The notes under the pieces are model-generated. The model made no database searches and was not told the origin of the DNA. It saw only the letters and a list, made by a program, of their open reading frames with translations. The translations under genes were made by a program, and so were the position numbers. Positions 22,651 through 31,166 of a stretch of DNA of 31,166 bases are shown here, one piece after another. The DNA is from an uncultured Selenomonadales bacterium (lineage in GTDB: Bacteria; Bacillota; Negativicutes; Selenomonadales; Selenomonadaceae), in the NCBI GenBank assembly GCA_937877565.1, contig CALFJB010000001.1:1-31166 (forward strand). The letters are read 5' to 3'. The stretch's first letter is position 1. Each line of letters starts with the position of its first letter.

Positions 22651-24045
22651 TTATTCAACTTGAGTGATCCATTCTTTGGCAGATTGAATTTGCATTTTAA
22701 CCTGTTCAATCGAAGTGCCGCCGAGTGAATTTCTGTTATTTACGCAAGTTTCAGGTTTAATCGCCTCAAAAATATCTTCGTCGAATTTGTCACAGAAATT
22801 TTTAAATTCGTCAAGCGTCAAATCTTTCAAGTAGCAATTTTTCTCAATGCAGTAATGAACGAGTTTGCCGGAAATTTCGTGCGCCTGTCTGAAGGGAACG
22901 CCCTTTTTAACAAGATAATCTGCTAAATCAGTTGCGTTGCTAAAATCTTCTTCAACTGCGCGGCGCATATTTTCAGCCTTAACTTTCATACCGGCTACAA
23001 TCTGCGCGAAGACTGCCAAACTAAATTTTACCGTGTCTATTGCGTCAAAAAGCCCTTCTTTGTCTTCCTGTAAATCTTTGTTGTAGGCAAGCGGCAACGC
23101 CTTAACCGTCGTCAACATTGCCATTAAATGACCGATAACGCGCCCCGTTTTTCCGCGTATCAATTCCGGCACGTCAGGATTTTTCTTTTGCGGCATCATT
23201 GAAGAGCCTGTGCAATGTGCGTCGTCCAATTCGATAAAATTAAATTCTCGGCTGCACCACAAAATTATTTCTTCGCTGAATCTTGAAAGGTGTACCATTA
23301 AAATTGACGCCGCCGATAAAAATTCCAAAATATAATCCCTGTCGCTTACCGCGTCCAAACTGTTCAGATAAATTGCGTCAAAGTCCAATTCGTCCGCTAC
23401 AAATTTTCTGTCTATTGGCAAAGTTGTACCTGCCAACGCGCCCGCGCCCAATGGCATTATATCCGCCCTGTCGTAAACGCCGCAAAATCTGTCTGAATCG
23501 CGTTGCAACATTTCAAAATACGCCAACAAATGATGTGAAAATAAAATTGGCTGTGCGCGTTGTAAGTGCGTGTAACCGGGCATTATTACCGAAATATTTT
23601 TTTCTGCCGCCGTTACCAATTCTTTTTGCAACGAAAGTATTAAATCTTGAATTTCAGAAACTTGCCGCCTAACGTACAAGTGCATATCAAGCGCAACTTG
23701 ATCATTACGACTTCGCGCAGTATGCAAACGCCCGCCCGCGTCGCCAATTTCGTCTGTCAACGCCTTTTCAATGTTCATATGAATATCTTCAAGTTCGGAT
23801 TTAAATTCAAATTCGCCCGCTTTAATTTGTTCCTTAATTTTTTTTAAGCCGCCAATGATTTTTTCGGCGTCGTCATTTGAAATAATTCCGCACTTCGCCA
23901 ACATTTTTGAATGAGCGATTGAGCCTTTTATATCTTCGCGGTAAAGTCTTTTGTCAAACTCTATTGACGCTTGAAAATCGTTAATCATTTCGTCAGTAGA
24001 TTTTTCAAAGCGTCCGCCCCAAAGTTTTTCGCTGATTTTAATCAC
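22651..24045 (-). CDS. argH: Argininosuccinate lyase
   Basis: Splits argininosuccinate to arginine and fumarate, the last step of arginine synthesis. It is a cytoplasmic homotetramer of the fumarase/aspartase superfamily. The signature loop TGSSMMPQKKNPD lies at about 279-291, with catalytic Ser281. TARSRNDQVALD (109-120) and His160 (YTHLQRAQP) are also present. GTG 24045 gives 464 residues, the usual length, beginning at the family N-terminus (KLWGGRF). The longest frame from 24126 runs through the dispersed repeat and is rejected. The SD before GTG is poorly placed, so the exact start is uncertain by a codon or two. Confidence 0.94.
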   Translation of the reverse strand: MIKISEKLWGGRFEKSTDEMINDFQASIEFDKRLYREDIKGSIAHSKMLAKCGIISNDDAEKIIGGLKKIKEQIKAGEFEFKSELEDIHMNIEKALTDEIGDAGGRLHTARSRNDQVALDMHLYVRRQVSEIQDLILSLQKELVTAAEKNISVIMPGYTHLQRAQPILFSHHLLAYFEMLQRDSDRFCGVYDRADIMPLGAGALAGTTLPIDRKFVADELDFDAIYLNSLDAVSDRDYILEFLSAASILMVHLSRFSEEIILWCSREFNFIELDDAHCTGSSMMPQKKNPDVPELIRGKTGRVIGHLMAMLTTVKALPLAYNKDLQEDKEGLFDAIDTVKFSLAVFAQIVAGMKVKAENMRRAVEEDFSNATDLADYLVKKGVPFRQAHEISGKLVHYCIEKNCYLKDLTLDEFKNFCDKFDEDIFEAIKPETCVNNRNSLGGTSIEQVKMQIQSAKEWITQVE

Positions 24046-24081
24046 GCCCTTTGAAATAAATTTCAAATAAAAAGAAAGACC

Positions 24082-24199
24082 GGCGGTCAAGGATGACCGC
24101 CGCCGCGTGTTGATTGCAGGATGCAATCATACGCGGAAAGTTTTTTCTTTTCTTTGCCAGGCGTTTCTTTTCTTTTTTACAAAAATGAAAAGAAATGCC
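24082..24199. repeat. Dispersed structured repeat, copy B
   Basis: It lies between argG and argH. Hairpin 1 pairs GGCGGTCA (24082-24089) with TGACCGCC (24094-24101). Hairpin 2 (about 24105-24136) is identical in sequence to that of copy A. Hairpin 3 is AT-rich, pairing GGCGTTTCTTTTC (24160-24172) with GAAAAGAAATGCC (24187-24199). Bases 24098-24138 are identical to 12705-12745. Confidence 0.85.
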
Positions 24200-24262
24200 G
24201 TATTAGATAACCATAAATTTATAAAAAGAAAACTGAAAAATTTTTCAAATTTAATACAAAAA

Positions 24263-25468
24263 TTACTTTTGATTCACCAACGCACGAACTTTAAGCGGCA
24301 AGCCAAACAAATTGATAAAGCCTGTTGCGTCCGCTTGATTATAAACGTCGTCATGCTCGAATGTTACAAATTCTTGACTGTACAAGGAGTGCGGAGACTT
24401 TGAACCGGCTGAAATGATATTGCCTTTGTAAAGTTTCAATTTTACCGTACCTGTAACAGTTTTTTGAGTTTCATCGACAAACGCCGCCAACGCCTCACGC
24501 AATGGCGCAAACCACATACCGTCATAAACCAATTCGCCATATTTAATTCCTACGTGTTGTTTAAAATGGAAAGTTGCACGATCTAAGCAAAGATATTCCA
24601 ATTCACGGTGTGCATAGTACAAAATTGAACCTGCAGGATTTTCATAAACGCCGCGACTCTTCATACCAACAAGGCGATTTTCGCAAATGTCAACAATTCC
24701 TACGCCGTTACGTGCGCCAATTTGATTCAATTCAGTTATCAATGCAACAGAATCTTTTTTGACGCCGTTAATTGCAACGGGAATACCTTGTTCAAAGTCG
24801 ATTGTAATTTCTTCAGGTTTATCCGGCGCGTCTTCCGGCGCAACTGAAATTAAAAACATTGAATTATTCGGCGCGTTCCAAGTATCCTCAAGGTCTGAAC
24901 CTTCGTGCGACAAGTGCCAAATATTTCTGTCCATACTGTATTTTTTATTGTCGGTAGGAATTTCGATATTGTGCGCCTTTGCATATTCAATTTCGGCACT
25001 GCGAGAATCTAAATCCCATTCACGCCACGGGGCAATAATTTTCAATTCAGGGGCAAGTGCTTTAACTGTCAATTCAAAACGTACTTGATCATTGCCTTTA
25101 CCGGTTGCGCCGTGTGCAATGGCGTCCGCGCCTTCAGCCTTCGCAATTTCTACCAATTTTTTCGCAATGATAGGACGCGCAAAACTTGTACCGAGCAAAT
25201 ATTTTTCTTCGTAAACTGCATTTGCTTTAAGCGTCGGGAAAATATAATTTTCGATAAAATCTTTAGTCAAGTCTTCAATGAAAACTTTTGACGCGCCACT
25301 TCTTAAAGCCTTTTCGCGTACAGGTTCCAATTCGTCGCCCTGTCCAACGTCCGCACAAACTGCGATAACTTCACAGCCGTAATTTTCTTTCAGCCACGGA
25401 ATAATTACAGACGTATCAAGCCCGCCTGAATATGCAAGTACAACTTTGTTGACTTTTTCTTTTGCCAT
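24263..25468 (-). CDS. argG: Argininosuccinate synthase
   Basis: Joins citrulline and aspartate with ATP to give argininosuccinate, the substrate of ArgH encoded downstream. It has 401 residues, the normal length. The N-terminal ATP-binding P-loop AYSGGLDTS is at 12-20. GHGATGKGNDQVRFE-type sequence (AHGATGKGNDQVRFE) and DRNIWHLSHEG are family hallmarks. ATG 25468 follows AGGAAG; the frame from 25486 adds six residues without support. A repeat-bearing 217-bp gap separates it from argH. Confidence 0.96.
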   Translation of the reverse strand: MAKEKVNKVVLAYSGGLDTSVIIPWLKENYGCEVIAVCADVGQGDELEPVREKALRSGASKVFIEDLTKDFIENYIFPTLKANAVYEEKYLLGTSFARPIIAKKLVEIAKAEGADAIAHGATGKGNDQVRFELTVKALAPELKIIAPWREWDLDSRSAEIEYAKAHNIEIPTDNKKYSMDRNIWHLSHEGSDLEDTWNAPNNSMFLISVAPEDAPDKPEEITIDFEQGIPVAINGVKKDSVALITELNQIGARNGVGIVDICENRLVGMKSRGVYENPAGSILYYAHRELEYLCLDRATFHFKQHVGIKYGELVYDGMWFAPLREALAAFVDETQKTVTGTVKLKLYKGNIISAGSKSPHSLYSQEFVTFEHDDVYNQADATGFINLFGLPLKVRALVNQK

Positions 25469-25507
25469 TTTAAAACTTCCTTTCAATTCCAGTTAATTAA
25501 CTTTGAA

Positions 25508-25536
25508 AGTTTAGCAAAAAAAATATACGCCGTCAA
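25508..25536 (-). promoter_or_regulatory. Promoter of argG
   Basis: On the minus strand TTGACG (25536-25531), 17 bp, TAAACT (25513-25508). A perfect palindrome AGTTAATTAACT (25491-25502) lies at the expected transcript start and may be an operator. Confidence 0.6.
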
Positions 25537-25547
25537 TTTTTCCCGCG

Positions 25548-25576
25548 TTGAAAATCTGCGCGATTTTTTGTATTAT
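25548..25576 (+). promoter_or_regulatory. Promoter of the DNA methyltransferase gene
   Basis: TTGAAA (25548-25553), 17 bp, TATTAT (25571-25576). GGGAGG follows 11 bases later, then the TTG start. Confidence 0.65.
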
Positions 25577-25600
25577 CTTTCAAAAACGGGAGGAATTAAC

Positions 25601-27067
25601 TTGCCTAATTTAAGTTGGCTCGGCAAAGATAAAGTTGTTACCTATCATCAGAAAGTTGCTTATCATTTCTTGGACAAAAAATTTTCAGTCGGCAACAGTG
25701 AAAACGCTATTATTCACGGCGATAATTTAATTGCGCTGAAATCTTTACTGCCGCGCTATGAAAATAAAATCAAATGCATCTACATTGACCCGCCGTACAA
25801 TACCGGCAATGAAAATTGGATTTACAATGATAATGTTAGCGACCCGCGCTTGCAACGTTGGATTGGCGAAGTTGTAGGCAAGGAAGGCGAAGATTTAACG
25901 CGGCACGATAAATGGCTGTGTATGATGTACCCGCGCCTTAGACTTTTGCAAAAATTGTTATCTGACGACGGCGCAATTTTTATTTCTATCGACGATAACG
26001 AACTTTTTTATTTGAAATGTATTTGCGATGAAATTTTCGGCAAAAGTAATTTCGTTGCAAATTTTGTTTGTAAATCTAAGCAAGGCAAAGTTGGAACATC
26101 AGCAACAATTTCAAATGAACACGAATATATAATCTGTTACGCCAAAAATTTTCCTAATTTGAAATTTAAAATGGTTGTCAAAAAATCTGAAGGCAGAAAA
26201 GAAAATTTGCGGCAATGGGGACAAGCCGACAAACGCGAAGACCGCCCAACAATGTTTTATCCAATAAAAATTGACGGTGTGGAAATTTTGCCAATAAAAG
26301 ACGACGGCACGGAAGGTCGCTGGCGTGTTAGTGAAAAAACGGCGCAAGAACTTTTAAAAGATAATCAGTTGGAGGCAGTCAATAAAAACGGGCATTGGAA
26401 TATTTACAGAAAATTTCCTGCAGGTGAAACTTCAACGCCTTATGGAACGTGGATTGAAAATATTGGAACAACCGCCAAAGGCACAATCGCTTTAAAAAAT
26501 TTAGGCTTAAATTTTGCATATCCTAAGCCGGTTGAATTGCTTGAATTTATTTTTAATCTTGCAACAGATGAAGATTCAATAATATTAGATTCATTTGCAG
26601 GGAGCGGCACAACTGCTCACGCGGTTATAAATCTGAACGCGGCAGACGGCGGCAACCGCAAATTTATTTTGATAGAATTGAATGAATACGCAGAAAATAT
26701 TACAGCCGAGCGCGTTAAACGAGTTGGCGGCGAATTTAATTTTTATGAAATTGGTGCACTGCTTTTTGACGACGACGATTTTATAAATGACGCTGTACCC
26801 TTTGAAAGAATTTGCGAATATATTTATTTCAGTGAAACGCGCAAAAACTATCAGCCCTGCGAAGAAAAAAATTTATTGGGCGTAGATGACGACACGGCGT
26901 ATTATTATTTCGGCAGCGAAAATCTTAGCTGGACGACGCTTGCAAAAATTAAAACCCGTGCAAAAGTTTATGTCATTTACGCAGACGCTTGCAACCTTAG
27001 CGAAGATGAAATGCAAAAGTACAATATACATTTTCGGCAAATACCCTTCGACGTTAGAAAGTATTGA
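25601..27067 (+). CDS. Type III Mod-like DNA (adenine-N6) methyltransferase, orphan
   Basis: Beta-class DNA methyltransferase of 488 residues. Motif IV DPPYNTGN lies at 63-70 and the SAM motif I DSFAGSGTT at 330-338, the IV-before-I order of beta enzymes. The region between (about 180-300) should hold target recognition. The C-terminal ERICEYIYFSETRKN and LLGVDDDTAYYYFG resemble Mod subunits of type III restriction systems. The start is TTG 25601 behind GGGAGG; the frame from 25568 begins inside the promoter. No res gene follows: the next genes are chemoreceptors. It is therefore probably a solitary methylase, acting in gene regulation or defence relic. No repeat tract for phase variation is present. 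Confidence 0.88.
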   Translation: MPNLSWLGKDKVVTYHQKVAYHFLDKKFSVGNSENAIIHGDNLIALKSLLPRYENKIKCIYIDPPYNTGNENWIYNDNVSDPRLQRWIGEVVGKEGEDLTRHDKWLCMMYPRLRLLQKLLSDDGAIFISIDDNELFYLKCICDEIFGKSNFVANFVCKSKQGKVGTSATISNEHEYIICYAKNFPNLKFKMVVKKSEGRKENLRQWGQADKREDRPTMFYPIKIDGVEILPIKDDGTEGRWRVSEKTAQELLKDNQLEAVNKNGHWNIYRKFPAGETSTPYGTWIENIGTTAKGTIALKNLGLNFAYPKPVELLEFIFNLATDEDSIILDSFAGSGTTAHAVINLNAADGGNRKFILIELNEYAENITAERVKRVGGEFNFYEIGALLFDDDDFINDAVPFERICEYIYFSETRKNYQPCEEKNLLGVDDDTAYYYFGSENLSWTTLAKIKTRAKVYVIYADACNLSEDEMQKYNIHFRQIPFDVRKY

Positions 27068-27151
27068 AAAAATTTAGCTGAAAATGTTGCAGGATAAACT
27101 TGACTTAGTGTGGTAATATATAGGCGTCATTTTAAAAATTGAGATACGCGG

Positions 27152-27182
27152 TTGACAATGTTTATTGCTGTTGTTGTAAAAT
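27152..27182 (+). promoter_or_regulatory. Possible promoter of the first chemoreceptor
   Basis: TTGACA (27152-27157) with TAAAAT (27177-27182) at a long 19-bp spacer. No flagellar sigma-28 type box was seen. Confidence 0.4.
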
Positions 27183-27238
27183 CTCAAAGCACTCGTTAAT
27201 CTAAAAAAATTTTAACCGCAAAGGAAGGGGAAGTCTGT

Positions 27239-28987
27239 ATGGACAATTTAAGTGTAAATGTTAAGTTGTTGGTACTTAACGTAGTAGCACTTATCGGTCT
27301 TGCGATTATAGCTTATATCGGCTATGACGGCGTCGAGACTGCTCGGGAGGATCTGGAACTGATTTATAATCGCTATTATAATTCAATGTTCTATGTTGCG
27401 CGTTGCCGTTACAATGTAAGATATGCTCAAGTTCAAGCAACTTTAGCACCTATGGTTGATGATCAAACATTGTACGCTTCTCGTAAAGGCAAATATGACG
27501 AAGCTGTTAAAGCTTTTGAAGAGTATCTTGCCGGTTATGAAAAAAATATTTCTAAAGACCCTGATTTAATTGCTGAACTTGCACCGGCAAAAGAAGATTG
27601 GGAAAAATTCAAAGCCGGTAGCGGTCATTTAATGCAAATGGCTCCGCCTGCAGATGCAGCCACTAACAGAATCGCTATGGCTGATCACAGAAATGCGGCT
27701 ATGGATTATTACGAAGAAAACTGCATGCCTTACGCAGTTTCACTTAGTGAAAAACTTGGCGAAATTCAAAAGGGCGTTCGTCAACGTTCAGATGACGCAT
27801 ATGCTAGAAGTATCAAAGGTATTGACGGTATTGTTTCAACATTCTTTGTTGCAGTCGGCGTAGTTGTTATCGCCCTCATTGGTATCAGCCGTATGATTGC
27901 AAGTGGTATCACTACTCCTTTGTCAAGAATGGTTCAACTTTTCGATTTGCTTAGAAAAGGCGACTTCAGACGCAGTGATTTAATTGATCCGCATCGTGGC
28001 GACGAATTTGGCGTAATGTCACAGGCTATTCGTGATATGCGCGAAACTATCGCAAACTTGTTAAAGAAGACTGCAAACTCTTCCGAACAGTTGGCGGCGT
28101 CCTCAGAAGAATTAACTGCAAGTGCTCATCAATCTGCTCAAGCATCTGAACAGGTTGCACAATCAGTTACAAATTCTGCAAGTTCGGTTGTCGAACAACA
28201 ACAAAACGTTGGCGAGGCTATGGAGTCAATCGACAGTGCAATGGTTTCTATTGGCAACTTGAATAAGACTGCTAACGTTGTTGCAGACCACGCTACAAAG
28301 GCTAACAGTCAAGCTACAACAGGTAGCGGCGCGGTTGACAGCGCAGTTTCTCAAATTATCAGCGTTGAAAAAATCGTTAATGATTCTGCCGCTACTGTTG
28401 ACAAACTTGGTAAACGTTCACAAGAAATTGGACAAATTGTTGAGGCTATTTCCGGTATTGCTGAACAAACAAACTTGCTTGCATTGAACGCGGCTATTGA
28501 GGCGGCTCGCGCAGGTGAACATGGTCGCGGCTTTGCGGTTGTTTCTGAAGAAGTTAGAAAACTTGCTGAAGAATCCCAAAACGCGGCTCAACAAATTGCA
28601 ACGCTTATTGGAGCTATTCAAGCTGATACAACGGCGGCTGTTGACTCCATGCAAAAAGGTACTCAAGCTGTTCGTGAAGGTAGTGAATCTGTACAAAAAC
28701 TTAGCGAAACTTTTGAACAAATTAAAGAAGCTACTGACAACGTGGCGGCTGAAGCTAAGAATATGGTACAAGAACTTGATACTGTTTCAAAGGCTACTGA
28801 TAAGATTCGTACCAACTCCTTGAAAATCGAAGAAAAGAGCAATCACGTTTCAAGAGAAATGGAAAGCGTTTCTGCTGCATCGCAAGAACAATCTGCATCT
28901 GCTGAAGAAATTGCATCTGCATCTGATGAACTTTCCAGACTTGCACAAGACCTTCAAAACTCTTTGCAAGCGTTCAAATACGACTGA
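27239..28987 (+). CDS. Methyl-accepting chemotaxis protein
   Basis: A transmembrane chemoreceptor of 582 residues. TM1 lies at about 9-31 and TM2 at about 200-222. They bracket a helical sensor (about 32-198) of the four-helix-bundle MCP type. HAMP follows at about 223-275 (TPLSRMVQLFDLLRKGDFRR). The signalling coiled coil has the conserved hairpin tip GIAEQTNLLALNAAIEAARAGEHGRGFAVVSEEVRKLAEES. It should transmit ligand binding to CheA/CheW. There is no C-terminal CheR-docking pentapeptide; the protein ends FKYD. AAGGGG precedes the ATG. A terminator follows. Confidence 0.93.
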   Translation: MDNLSVNVKLLVLNVVALIGLAIIAYIGYDGVETAREDLELIYNRYYNSMFYVARCRYNVRYAQVQATLAPMVDDQTLYASRKGKYDEAVKAFEEYLAGYEKNISKDPDLIAELAPAKEDWEKFKAGSGHLMQMAPPADAATNRIAMADHRNAAMDYYEENCMPYAVSLSEKLGEIQKGVRQRSDDAYARSIKGIDGIVSTFFVAVGVVVIALIGISRMIASGITTPLSRMVQLFDLLRKGDFRRSDLIDPHRGDEFGVMSQAIRDMRETIANLLKKTANSSEQLAASSEELTASAHQSAQASEQVAQSVTNSASSVVEQQQNVGEAMESIDSAMVSIGNLNKTANVVADHATKANSQATTGSGAVDSAVSQIISVEKIVNDSAATVDKLGKRSQEIGQIVEAISGIAEQTNLLALNAAIEAARAGEHGRGFAVVSEEVRKLAEESQNAAQQIATLIGAIQADTTAAVDSMQKGTQAVREGSESVQKLSETFEQIKEATDNVAAEAKNMVQELDTVSKATDKIRTNSLKIEEKSNHVSREMESVSAASQEQSASAEEIASASDELSRLAQDLQNSLQAFKYD

Positions 28988-29019
28988 TAAAATTTTTAAA
29001 TATGGTTTAACCTTGGCGG

Positions 29020-29046
29020 CAGGGTGTTTACCCTGTCGTTTTTTTT
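29020..29046 (+). terminator. Terminator after the first chemoreceptor
   Basis: CAGGGT, loop GTTT, ACCCTG (29020-29035), then GTCGTTTTTTTTG. Confidence 0.85.
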
Positions 29047-29220
29047 GTTTGGTTGATTTATTTATGTACAAATGCTTTAACATAAGATTTTACAATTCTG
29101 TTTGCATATAAATAAATCCATCGACGAAAGGGGAAATTATAATTTGTCGGTTATCATGAAATTAACATTCTTATTTGGTTACTCTGATTTATTCAACACA
29201 TCCTAGACTATATCCCGTCA

Positions 29221-29254
29221 TAACATAGATTTTTAGTCGGCAATTTTTATGTTA
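29221..29254 (+). repeat. Inverted repeat ahead of the second chemoreceptor
   Basis: TAACATA (29221-29227) and TATGTTA (29248-29254) form a 7-bp arm pair 34 bases before the start codon. It may be a leader hairpin or an operator. The rest of the 29047-29287 spacer holds only a possible 20-codon frame (29144-29206). Confidence 0.4.
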
Positions 29255-29287
29255 GCTAAACTAAAGAATATGAGAGGAAGTTTTTTT

Positions 29288-31038
29288 ATGTCATGGATTA
29301 ACGACGTGCGCGTGGCGTACAAATTTGTTATTCTTAACCTCATTTCAATTTTAGGAATGATTATTATCGGTGTACTCGGCTATACAACAATCAAGCAAGC
29401 TCAAAAAGATTTGGATACCGTCAATGAAACCTACTTAAATGGTATCTTTGAGATTGGGCGTTGCCGTCACGCCATGCGCTATGCTCAAGTACAAACAACG
29501 CTTGCCCCTTGACGACTGATCCGAATTTGTATCAAATGCGTCTCCAAAAATACAACGATGGAGTAAAAGAATTGGAAGAGTCAATGGTAATTTACGAAGC
29601 AATTATCAAGGATGATCCGCAAGCTCGCGCACAAGTTGACTCTGCAAAACAGTCTTGGGCGAAGTTCAAAGACAATGCCGATAAATTGATGGCAATGCGT
29701 GCTCCGACTGACGGCGATCCGACTGTTCTTGCAAAACATAACGTCGAAGCAATAGATTTCTATCAGAATCAAGTTATGCCTTTTGCTATGGAAACGGGCG
29801 ACGCGATTTTAGCAATTCAGAAGAAAGCCTACGACGATGCCGATGTCACGATTGCACGCAGTAACAGTGGTATTTCCGCTGCTGTCAACGAATTGTTCCT
29901 TGTATTTGGCGTAGCAATTTTGCTTCTGTTGTTCCTCAGTATTACCATAACCAAAGCAGTTACGGGACCGCTCAGCAATATGGTTAAACTTTTTGATTTG
30001 CTTAGAAAAGGCGACTTCAGACGCAGTGATTTAATTGATCCTCAACGCGGCGACGAATTTGGCACAATGTCACAGGCTATTCGTGATATGCGCGAAACTA
30101 TTGCTAACCTTTTGAAGAAGTCAGCCAATTCTTCCGAACAATTAGCGGCGTCCTCACAAGAATTAACTGCAAGTGCTAACCAAGCATCTCAAGCATCTGA
30201 ACAGGTTGCACAATCTGTTACAAAATCTGCAGGCGAAGTTGTCGAACAGCAAAAAGATGTTGGCGATTCACTCGATGCTATTAACGCCGCAATGGTTTCA
30301 ATAGACAATATCGGCAAAACTGCTGATACTGTTTCTTCACACGCTACAAAGGCTAACAATCAAGCTACTGTTGGTAACCAAGCTGTTGACCACGCCGTCA
30401 ATCAAATTATCAGCGTTGAAAAAATCGTTAATGACTCTGCAACCACTGTTGATAAACTTGGCAAACGTTCACAAGAAATTGGACAGATCGTTGAGGCTAT
30501 TTCCGGTATTGCTGAACAAACTAACTTGCTTGCATTGAACGCGGCTATTGAGGCGGCTCGCGCAGGTGAACATGGTCGCGGCTTTGCGGTCGTTTCTGAA
30601 GAAGTCAGAAAACTTGCTGAAGAATCTCAAGGCGCGGCTCAAAAAATTGCACAACTTATTGGCGATATTCAAGCTGAAACTGCAAGCGCGGTTGATTCTA
30701 TGCAAAAAGGTAATTCTGCTGTTCGTGCCGGTACTGAAGCAGTTGAAAAATTGCGCGACACATTTGAAGATATTCGCAATGCAACAGACAACGTTGCACT
30801 TGAAGCAAAAAATATGGTTGCGGAACTTGCCGCCATTGCACAGGCTACTGAAAAGATTCGTGACAATTCCCAACGTATTTCTGATAAGAGTGCGAATGTT
30901 TCACGTGAAATGGAAAGTGTTTCTGCTGCGGCTGAAGAACAATCTGCATCTGCTGAAGAAATTGCATCTGCATCTGATGAACTTTCCAGACTTGCACAAG
31001 ACCTTCAAAACTCTTTGCAAGCGTTCAAATACGACTGA
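29288..31038 (+). pseudogene. Second chemoreceptor, one-base frameshift near 29508
   Basis: A tandem paralogue of the preceding chemoreceptor. ATG 29288 follows AGAGGAAG. TM1 and the sensor start normally (MSWINDVRVAYKFVILNLISILG ... RYAQVQTTLAP), then TGA at 29510-29512 ends the frame. Adding one T in GCCCCTTGACG restores LTTDPNLYQMRLQKYNDG, which aligns with LAPMVDDQTLYASRKGKYDEA of the first receptor. The rest (TM2, HAMP, signalling tip) is intact to 31038. The repaired protein would be about 583 residues. It may be a true recent mutation, a short-tract switch (CCCC), or a sequencing error. A terminator follows. Confidence 0.85.
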
Positions 31039-31067
31039 TAAAATTTTTAGATACGAAAATTTTCAAT

Positions 31068-31097
31068 CGACGGGGTTTTTGCCCTGTCGTTTTTTTT
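31068..31097 (+). terminator. Terminator after the second chemoreceptor
   Basis: CGACGGGG, loop, CCCTGTCG (31068-31089, one bulge), then TTTTTTTT. Confidence 0.8.
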
Positions 31098-31124
31098 ATT
31101 TTTTAATTTAATTTTTATCTTTAA

Positions 31125-31166
31125 ATGTACTTTTCTTTTCCAAAGCAAAAAGAAAAGTACCAAAAG
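31125..31166. repeat. Edge of an inverted copy of the dispersed repeat
   Basis: GTACTTTTCTTTT (31127-31139) and AAAAGAAAAGTAC (31148-31160) form a perfect 13-bp hairpin. Order and sequence match the reverse complement of the 3' part of copy A (12800-12830). The copy is cut by the window end. Confidence 0.6.

Noticed and set aside
24046..24126. N-terminal extension of argH to 24126
   Set aside because: The extra 27 codons run through the dispersed hairpin repeat and precede the family N-terminus; there is no SD.
29144..29206. 20-codon frame with a fair SD upstream of the second chemoreceptor
   Set aside because: Possible leader peptide, but the sequence has no regulatory codons or conserved feature to support it.
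221..31111. Many long frames opposite or inside fruA, hisD, argH, guaA and the chemoreceptors
   Set aside because: They are out-of-frame shadows of well-recognised genes, with low-complexity composition and no ribosome sites.

Overview
The window looks like chromosome from a low-GC, diderm Firmicute, most likely class Negativicutes (Selenomonadales-like). That is inference. It rests on a short-form HisG with a separate HisZ, a family-9 (heptosyltransferase-type) glycosyltransferase that implies an outer-membrane glycan, a RodZ-like protein, an ACGX-type radical-SAM peptide locus, and the habit of starting genes with TTG behind a strong GGAGG. No rRNA, tRNA, CRISPR array or transposase gene was seen.

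Layout. Most genes up to 25.5 kb are on the minus strand. 0.2-4.5 kb is a fructose operon: 1-phosphofructokinase, a IIA-IIB protein without a membrane domain, and a complete IIABC permease, driven by a near-consensus promoter at 4458-4486. 4.7-12.6 kb is a long minus-strand gene train: a B12-type radical SAM protein, a family-9 glycosyltransferase broken at a G8 tract, pgeF, hisZ, an HD-domain protein, an unknown membrane protein, hisG and hisD. 13.0-13.8 kb is a RodZ-like gene. 13.9-15.7 kb is a three-gene unit with a secreted surface-type protein and two unknowns. 15.8-17.0 kb has rsmG and a divergent BrnT-type toxin-antitoxin pair. 17.1-18.6 kb is guaA.

18.7-22.6 kb is the most unusual part. 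A 52-residue peptide carrying four GTACGSGDK repeats is followed by a SPASM radical SAM enzyme, an MDR-family oxidoreductase, and a FkbM-type methyltransferase gene interrupted at a G10 tract. A divergent HxlR regulator with an N-terminal Cys faces the peptide gene. 22.7-25.5 kb is argH and argG. On the plus strand follow an orphan type III-like DNA methyltransferase (25.6-27.1 kb) and two tandem chemoreceptors (27.2-31.0 kb), the second with a one-base frameshift.

Points of interest: two surface-glycan-type genes are each one base out of frame at a poly-G tract, the signature of phase variation, and both are OFF in this sequence; hisG seems to start with ACG; a structured dispersed repeat occurs in two clear and two partial copies, and one clear copy is flanked by a 43-bp duplication of a gene start; the toxin gene seems to be transcribed leaderless. 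Coding starts were re-chosen from ribosome binding sites wherever the longest frame was not plausible.
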